Shown: positions 42,150-46,828 of the stretch, one piece after another | How the letters are laid out: every line of letters begins with the position of its first letter | How positions within the stretch are numbered: position 1 is the stretch's first letter | Origin: Hungatella sp. | Lineage (GTDB): Bacteria > Bacillota > Clostridia > Lachnospirales > Lachnospiraceae | Length of the DNA: 46,828 bases | Assembly: GCA_022796015.1 (NCBI GenBank) | Contig: JAAWHU010000020.1 | Location: 1-46,828 of the forward strand | Reading direction: 5' to 3' | The notes under the pieces: model-generated | Seen by the model: only the letters and a program-made list of their open reading frames with translations | Databases searched by the model: none | Told to the model about the DNA's origin: nothing | Position numbers and translations under genes: made by a program

Positions 42150-44333
42150 TCAAGTGCTGATTCTCCTGTATTCACTGGGCGTAATGCCCTGATTCAGTTT
42201 GAATCTTCTTGTAAAGCTGGATACATTATAGTATCCCACCTGCTCGGAGATATCCCTCAGGGGCAGATGGGTGGAGGAGAGAAGTTCCTTAGCCCTCTGG
42301 ATTCTTAAGTAAATGGTGTGATCCATAACATTCTGACCTGTGGTATCTTTAAAAAATTTGCTGAAGGCGGGGAGGGTCATGCCGAAATATTCCGCCGTCT
42401 CATAGGCGGAGAAATCACAGCGAAGGCAGTTTGCCTCAATGTAGGCCAGCACATCGTCAATATTCACCTTTTCCGGGGCCAGAAGGGTGACGACATTGAA
42501 ATGATCACTCCAGTTCCGGAGCATCTTGATGATCTCTCGGGCAGTCTCCATCCCCGACAGCACAAGGGGAGAGCCAGAAGGCCCCATATGAGTGCCCTGA
42601 CAGTGCTGATTCACCATATGAATCAGATCAAGGCAGACGCTTCTGGCCAGATAAAGAGGCACTTGGTTCTGCTCCAAAAAGCCGATGATATTTCGGATGG
42701 AAGCATGAATGTTCTGTTCGCTGCGGGACACAAGGGCATTGCGGAGAACCTCAAATTCCTGGTGGGGATAGATCAGGGGAGTCCTGGTAGAACCGAGAAC
42801 CTCCTGGAAGCGGATCAGGGTACCGTTGCCTTTTACAAAGCGGTAGTCCAGGGCGCTTGAGGCTTCCATGTAGGACTGGGCGATCCGCTCCGTAGTGTCT
42901 GTCAGAGAGCCGGTGCCTATGGTCACAAGAAGATCATGATTTTTCAACAGATACTCCTTAATCTTTTTAAGATAATGATCTGTAGGCGGAGCCGGTTCCT
43001 GTAAGTTGGCCAGAAATACTACCTGGTTGGGATGAAAGTTGTGAAGGTAGTAGTAGAGATAGGGGGCAGGGAGCCGTTCTCTTACCTCCCGAACCAGGCC
43101 GTCCAAATCCGTTGCAGCCTGTCCGTGGATCATCATGATGCTGACGGAAAAATATTTATATGGAAGGGACAGATCCAGCTCGCAGCAGTCCAGATTAAAG
43201 TCTTCTCGGGAATTATAGCTGCCGCTTAAGAGTCGGTAAAGGCGCTCGTCCTTCACGGCAGTGACACTGCCCTTCAGCCGGTCTGTCAGGGAGGTGTTCT
43301 GAAGGGTCAGATAATCCAGGGCATTGTTTATGGTGGCCAGTTCGTCGGAGCTGGTTCCCTCAGGAGAGATTCGGCGCGCCTTTTCCCGAAGCTGCTGTAC
43401 CGGAGCGTAGTTTACCTTCTGAAGAAAGGTGATGGCCAGCCCGGCTAGGATAATCGTGATGACGATGGCCAGGATAAATTCCCTGAGAATGTCCGATACC
43501 TGGGAGAAGGTGGCAGCCCGGTTGGGGAGAAAGGCAAGGCAGGACCAGTGATTCTTGGAAGACTCATAAGAGCGGACTATATATTGGCCCGACTCGGTGT
43601 CCAAAGCATTGGGGTCGGGGCCGGAAGCGGTTATCAAGGTTTTCCCGGAATCTAATATATAGATTTGAGCCTGGTAGCTCTGAAATTTCTGGTTCAGCAG
43701 GTTTTTAAGAGACGAATCGGACACAAAAAAGAGGACGGTTCCGGCTCGTTTCTGATAATCCGTAAATACAGGGAAGGAGAACAGCGCCATTTTTTCTGGA
43801 GCGGCCCCCAGGCCAAGATGGAGGATATCCTGGCTGGGCAGGCAGACCGGAGCCACAAGACCTTCCAGCAGTCCGGTGAAGTCTTCGCCGGAGAGACGGG
43901 ACAGCTGTACAATATGATGAAAATAATAATTTTTTTCGCAGGTGCTGGAAGAGGTGACCACATAGTCCTGTCCCTCCACCACCAGAGCCATATCCTTGAT
44001 AAAGGGATTGGCGGAGCAAAAACCAGACAGGTAGGTGATGGTGGGGGCAAGATCAAGGGCAGAGTCAGCCGCCATTACCTGGCGGATGGTATCAGTCAGA
44101 GTCAGTTGTCCCACAATATTCTCCATGGAAGACCACTCATTTTCCAGCTGGGTTCCCAGCTGCATCAGTTCCAGATCCACAGTCTCATAGATTTCCCCAT
44201 AGAATTTTTTCATAAATCGGGACGAATAGAAAAAGGTCAGTATAACCAGAGGAATCAAAAGCACGGTTACATAGGAAATAAGATAACGGATATACTGTTT
44301 TCCCAGAACATGATTTTTCCATATTTTTTTCAT
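42150..44333 (-). CDS. membrane-bound AraC-type regulator of a sugar ABC transporter
   Basis: The 727-residue protein has a first membrane segment near the N-terminus (SYVTVLLIPLVILTFFY) and an extracytoplasmic sensor of about 260 residues. A second membrane segment (FILAIVITIILAGLAITF) and a cytoplasmic linker precede the C-terminal AraC domain. Its HTH motifs are FSAYETAEYFGMTLPAFSKF and PLRDISEQVGYYNVSSFTRR, ending in GITPSEYRR. Proteins of this build sit beside LplB/YtcP sugar permeases and activate them on sensing the sugar outside. GGGAGGG precedes ATG 44333. It is divergent from the permease pair, across 301 bp that carry phased repeats. Confidence 0.88.
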   Translation of the reverse strand: MKKIWKNHVLGKQYIRYLISYVTVLLIPLVILTFFYSSRFMKKFYGEIYETVDLELMQLGTQLENEWSSMENIVGQLTLTDTIRQVMAADSALDLAPTITYLSGFCSANPFIKDMALVVEGQDYVVTSSSTCEKNYYFHHIVQLSRLSGEDFTGLLEGLVAPVCLPSQDILHLGLGAAPEKMALFSFPVFTDYQKRAGTVLFFVSDSSLKNLLNQKFQSYQAQIYILDSGKTLITASGPDPNALDTESGQYIVRSYESSKNHWSCLAFLPNRAATFSQVSDILREFILAIVITIILAGLAITFLQKVNYAPVQQLREKARRISPEGTSSDELATINNALDYLTLQNTSLTDRLKGSVTAVKDERLYRLLSGSYNSREDFNLDCCELDLSLPYKYFSVSIMMIHGQAATDLDGLVREVRERLPAPYLYYYLHNFHPNQVVFLANLQEPAPPTDHYLKKIKEYLLKNHDLLVTIGTGSLTDTTERIAQSYMEASSALDYRFVKGNGTLIRFQEVLGSTRTPLIYPHQEFEVLRNALVSRSEQNIHASIRNIIGFLEQNQVPLYLARSVCLDLIHMVNQHCQGTHMGPSGSPLVLSGMETAREIIKMLRNWSDHFNVVTLLAPEKVNIDDVLAYIEANCLRCDFSAYETAEYFGMTLPAFSKFFKDTTGQNVMDHTIYLRIQRAKELLSSTHLPLRDISEQVGYYNVSSFTRRFKLNQGITPSEYRRIST

Positions 44334-44407
44334 AAAACCCTCCCTTGCTTTTGATACATTCACAATATTTATTATAAAAGAGACCAGATCGGTCTGCAAG
44401 GTCTAAG

Positions 44408-44570
44408 AAAAAATGTGCTCTTAAGGGGCGGCCTGCGAGACGGGAAAAGGGCCAAAATTCCGGAAAAATCCGGAATAAAAATTGCAAAGGGGCAAAAAAT
44501 GACAAATGGAACAGAAAAAATGACAGATGTCTTGCCGCAGACAGGAGAAGGCAGGACAAAAAATGTGAAT
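44408..44570 (+). promoter_or_regulatory. four phased AAAAAATG motifs, candidate AraC operator
   Basis: AAAAAATG occurs at 44408, 44494, 44515 and 44558. The gaps are 86, 21 and 43 bp, close to four, one and two times 21.4 bp, so all copies face the same side of the helix. The last copy ends at the -35 hexamer. AraC proteins typically bind direct repeats spaced by two turns, with the proximal site next to -35. This region fills the 301-bp gap 44334-44634. Confidence 0.55.
44457..44476. promoter_or_regulatory. palindrome, candidate operator
   Basis: ATTCCGGA (44457-44464) and TCCGGAAT (44469-44476) are perfect 8-bp inverted arms around AAAA, located between the first and second AAAAAATG copies. 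It could bind a dimeric regulator. Confidence 0.4.
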
Positions 44571-44598
44571 TGAAATCCCCAATGAACTTTCCTATACT
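44570..44598 (+). promoter_or_regulatory. promoter of the sugar ABC permease genes
   Basis: TTGAAA (44570-44575) and TATACT (44593-44598) are separated by exactly 17 bases, 36 bases before the first permease start. Confidence 0.7.
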
Positions 44599-44634
44599 GG
44601 CTTCAACGAGAAAATCGAATAAGGAGGTGCAGCC

Positions 44635-45555
44635 ATGGGAAAGACCATGGGAGCAAAGGTAAGACGGGCGCTGGCAAGAGACTGGCAGCTGCTTCTTCTG
44701 GCAGCGGTTCCTGTTTTATACTTTGTCATATTTCACTATGTTCCAATGTACGGGGTTCAGATCGCCTTTAAGGATTTTAAGGCAGCAGATGGAATCTGGA
44801 AAAGTGCATGGTGCGGGTTCAAACATTTTAAACGGTTTTTTGCTTCTTCTCAGTTTGGGCCTCTTATTAAGAACACATTGGGGTTAAGCCTTCTGCAGAT
44901 TCTCCTTGGCTTCCCCGTTCCGGTGCTTTTAGCCATTATGCTGAACCAGGTAAAGAATAAGAGATTCCGGAAATTTGCACAGTCTATTGTGTACTGTCCC
45001 CATTTTATCTCCATTGTAGTTCTAACCGGAATGCTCTACATCTTTCTGTCCCCAAGAAACGGGATTATCAACCACGTGATTCAGGCCTTTGGAGGGGAGC
45101 CCGTATTCTTTTTAGGAGACGCCAAGTACTTTAAACTGACCTTTGTGATCTCCGGTATCTGGCAGAACGCAGGGTGGAGCGCCATTATCTACATAGCGGC
45201 TTTGGCCGGAATCAGTCCGGATCTTTATGAGGCAGCTCAGGTGGATGGGGCCAACAAGTGGCAGAGGATCAGGCACATTGACCTGCCGGGTATCCTGCCT
45301 ACTGTGGTGATGATGCTGATTCTGGAGATGGGAAAGGTGATGAATCTGGGGTTCCAGAAGGCTTATCTGATGCAGAACGCCCAGAATCTGGCTGCCAGTG
45401 AGATTATTTCCACTTATATCTATAAGGTGGGTATGATCGATGCCCAGTACAGTTATTCAGCGGCCATCAACCTGTTTAACAATTTGATTAATATCATTCT
45501 TCTTGTCACGGTCAATCAGGTGGCTAAGAAGGCGGCTAATGAAAGTCTGTGGTAG
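44635..45555 (+). CDS. sugar ABC transporter permease, LplB family
   Basis: The 306-residue inner-membrane permease has about six hydrophobic segments and the cytoplasmic EAA loop that contacts the ATPase (EAAQVDGANKWQRIRHIDLPG). The N-terminus (FHYVPMYGVQIAFKDFK) is typical of LplB/YteP-type permeases that import oligosaccharides. AAGGAGG lies 7 bases before the start. It pairs with the YtcP-type permease that follows after 12 bases; no substrate-binding protein or ATPase gene is in view. Confidence 0.92.
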   Translation: MGKTMGAKVRRALARDWQLLLLAAVPVLYFVIFHYVPMYGVQIAFKDFKAADGIWKSAWCGFKHFKRFFASSQFGPLIKNTLGLSLLQILLGFPVPVLLAIMLNQVKNKRFRKFAQSIVYCPHFISIVVLTGMLYIFLSPRNGIINHVIQAFGGEPVFFLGDAKYFKLTFVISGIWQNAGWSAIIYIAALAGISPDLYEAAQVDGANKWQRIRHIDLPGILPTVVMMLILEMGKVMNLGFQKAYLMQNAQNLAASEIISTYIYKVGMIDAQYSYSAAINLFNNLINIILLVTVNQVAKKAANESLW

Positions 45556-45567
45556 GGGGAAAATGTG

Positions 45568-46329
45568 ATGGTTGGGAAGAAAACGAGAATGCATCAAAGC
45601 TTTGCCACTCAGTCCCTGGCAGATAAGCTGTTTGATATTGTGAATTACGGACTTTTGGGCGCCATTGTCATCTGCATCCTGTATCCGCTGTTTTTTATCA
45701 TTATCGCCTCCTTTTCAGATCCGGTGGCGATCAACAACGGGCAGGTGACGTTCTGGCCGGTGGGATTTAATACTCTGGGGTATCAGAAAATTTTTGAGAA
45801 CACGAAAATATGGCGTTCCTACAGCAACACCATATTTTATACGGCAGTGGGAACCGTCATCAATATAATACTGACCATGATGCTGGCCTATCCTTTAAGC
45901 CGAAAAGAATTCTTTGCAAGGAAGGGCCTGACGCTCTTTGTCATGTTCACCATGTATTTTCAGGGAGGGATGATCCCGACTTATCTGTGGATGAATCAGC
46001 TTCACCTTTACAATACTCCATGGGTTATGGTGCTTCTTCCGGCCGTGAATGTGTTTAATCTGATTATTGCCATTAACTTTATCCGCAATAATATACCGGA
46101 GGAGCTTTACGAGGCGGCATCCATCGATGGCTGCAGTCATTTCCGGTTTTTTACCACCATGGTTCTTCCTCTTTCCAAAACCATTGTTGTGGTGCTGATT
46201 CTGTACTATGGGGTGGCCCACTGGAATGAATTCATGAACGGTATTATTTATCTGAGGGATGAGGGGTTCTATCCTCTGCAGCTCACACTTAGGAATATTC
46301 TGCTGCAGAACCAGGCTTCCAGGCCCTGA
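45568..46329 (+). CDS. carbohydrate ABC transporter permease, YtcP family, C-terminally truncated
   Basis: This permease has the YtcP N-terminal half (ADKLFDIVNYGLLGAIVICI) and the EAA loop (EELYEAASIDGCSHFRFFTT), but ends at residue 253 directly after LTLRNILLQNQ. Relatives continue for about 40-45 more residues with a last membrane segment and a terminal GSIKG-type end. The final residues ASRP and the stop look out of place. After the stop another reading frame (LRIDVEPELGVAEIALAV, stopping near 46400) looks like the tail of an unrelated gene, so a deletion junction near 46310-46320 is likely. ATG 45568 has AGGGGG 8 bases upstream. Transport activity is doubtful. Confidence 0.82.
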   Translation: MVGKKTRMHQSFATQSLADKLFDIVNYGLLGAIVICILYPLFFIIIASFSDPVAINNGQVTFWPVGFNTLGYQKIFENTKIWRSYSNTIFYTAVGTVINIILTMMLAYPLSRKEFFARKGLTLFVMFTMYFQGGMIPTYLWMNQLHLYNTPWVMVLLPAVNVFNLIIAINFIRNNIPEELYEAASIDGCSHFRFFTTMVLPLSKTIVVVLILYYGVAHWNEFMNGIIYLRDEGFYPLQLTLRNILLQNQASRP

Positions 46330-46454
46330 GGATAGATGTGGAGCCGGAACTGGGAGTTGCGGAGATTGCGCTGGCTGTTCCATTCAAAATAAAAAGAACT
46401 GTGTAAACTGCATGAACGGGATATGCCTGTGAAGCGCGAAAGGGAACCGGCCCC

Positions 46455-46483
46455 TTGTAATCGTTATAGGGAAATGGTATAAT
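46455..46483 (+). promoter_or_regulatory. promoter for the Rpn-family gene
   Basis: TTGTAA (46455-46460) and TATAAT (46478-46483) are 17 bases apart. Downstream is a hairpin with CACAGGC (46509-46515) / GCCTGTG (46535-46541) and inner GGTCA/TGACC, so the transcript has a structured leader. Confidence 0.6.
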
Positions 46484-46594
46484 TCTTTTAAGGAACTGTG
46501 GAGAGACACACAGGCGGGGACATGGTCACTGACCGCCTGTGAGAAGCATGAAGGGGATAGGTTAGACAGCGCCTATGAAGGGAGTGAGTGCGAC

Positions 46595-46828
46595 ATGGCA
46601 ACGATCAATAAAGAACACAAGGACCGTCTGTTCAGCTTTTTATTTGGAAGCGAGGCTAACAGGGAGTGGACCCTCAGTTTATACAACGGGGTGAATGGCA
46701 CCAGCTATGAAAACCCGGAGGACATTCATTTCACAACCATAGAAAACGCGGTTTATATGGGAATGAAAAACGATGTTTCGTTTGTCTTATTCTATGTGAT
46801 GAACATTTACGAGCAGCAGAGTACTTAC
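46595..46828 (+). CDS. Rpn family recombination-promoting nuclease/putative transposase, 5' part
   Basis: The window shows only the first 78 codons; the gene runs off the right end. The start (MATINKEHKDRLFSFLFGSE) and the following EWTLSLYNGVNGT match the Rpn/PD-(D/E)XK transposase-like family abundant in Lachnospiraceae. GGGAG is 10 bases before the ATG. The catalytic residues that should follow cannot be judged here. It lies where the rest of the sugar-transport operon would be expected. Confidence 0.75.
   Translation, partial: MATINKEHKDRLFSFLFGSEANREWTLSLYNGVNGTSYENPEDIHFTTIENAVYMGMKNDVSFVLFYVMNIYEQQSTY

Overview
The window looks like chromosomal DNA of a clostridial gut-type bacterium (Bacillota, probably Lachnospiraceae, Enterocloster/Hungatella-like). 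This is an inference. It rests on strong AGGAGG ribosome-binding sites, frequent TTG starts, mannose-family PTS genes, AraC regulator plus LplB/YtcP permease pairs, an SseB-like protein, an LPXTG surface protein, and the balanced base composition. No rRNA, tRNA or CRISPR array was found.

Layout. 1-900: a dispersed repeat copy, uridine kinase, and a structured terminator shared with a convergent threonine aldolase. 2.1-10.0 kb: a sugar-uptake locus with a PRD-type regulator, a YdjC/ChbG deacetylase, mannose-family PTS IIB-IIC-IID, an MBL-fold hydrolase, IIA and a MATE exporter. 10.1-12.6 kb: a DsbA-like protein and an ABC-F ATPase. 12.8-17.7 kb: an AraC regulator, then xylulokinase, a DUF4867 protein and an L-fucose/arabinose isomerase-like enzyme, probably a pentose or deoxyhexose pathway. 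17.7-20.9 kb: carB without carA. 21.0-25.0 kb: an AraC regulator divergent from an MFS transporter, a PHP phosphatase and a HAD phosphatase. 25.1-29.2 kb: a class A penicillin-binding protein with an unusual Trp/Asp-rich tail, and a cell-wall-binding repeat protein. 29.3-36.0 kb: an SseB-like protein, recQ, thiamine salvage (thiM and a thiE-thiD fusion), a zinc-ribbon membrane protein and tyrS.

36.0-41.4 kb looks like an accessory island: a lone tyrosine recombinase, an AP2-domain protein, a short peptide gene next to a decayed reading frame, and a 1073-residue LPXTG protein. A dif-like inverted motif lies just after the recombinase. 41.4-46.8 kb: an unrecognised 171-residue protein, a full copy of the dispersed repeat, a membrane-bound AraC-type sensor, a divergent LplB/YtcP permease pair whose second gene is truncated, and the start of an Rpn-family nuclease/transposase.

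The observations most worth following are: (1) a repeat family with imperfect terminal inverted repeats present four times; (2) four AAAAAATG motifs spaced by near multiples of two helical turns before the sugar ABC promoter; (3) the PTS/deacetylase/MBL-hydrolase locus of unknown substrate; (4) the recombinase/AP2/LPXTG island; and (5) the Trp-rich PBP tail. All family assignments come from reading the sequence and remembered family motifs; no database search was run.
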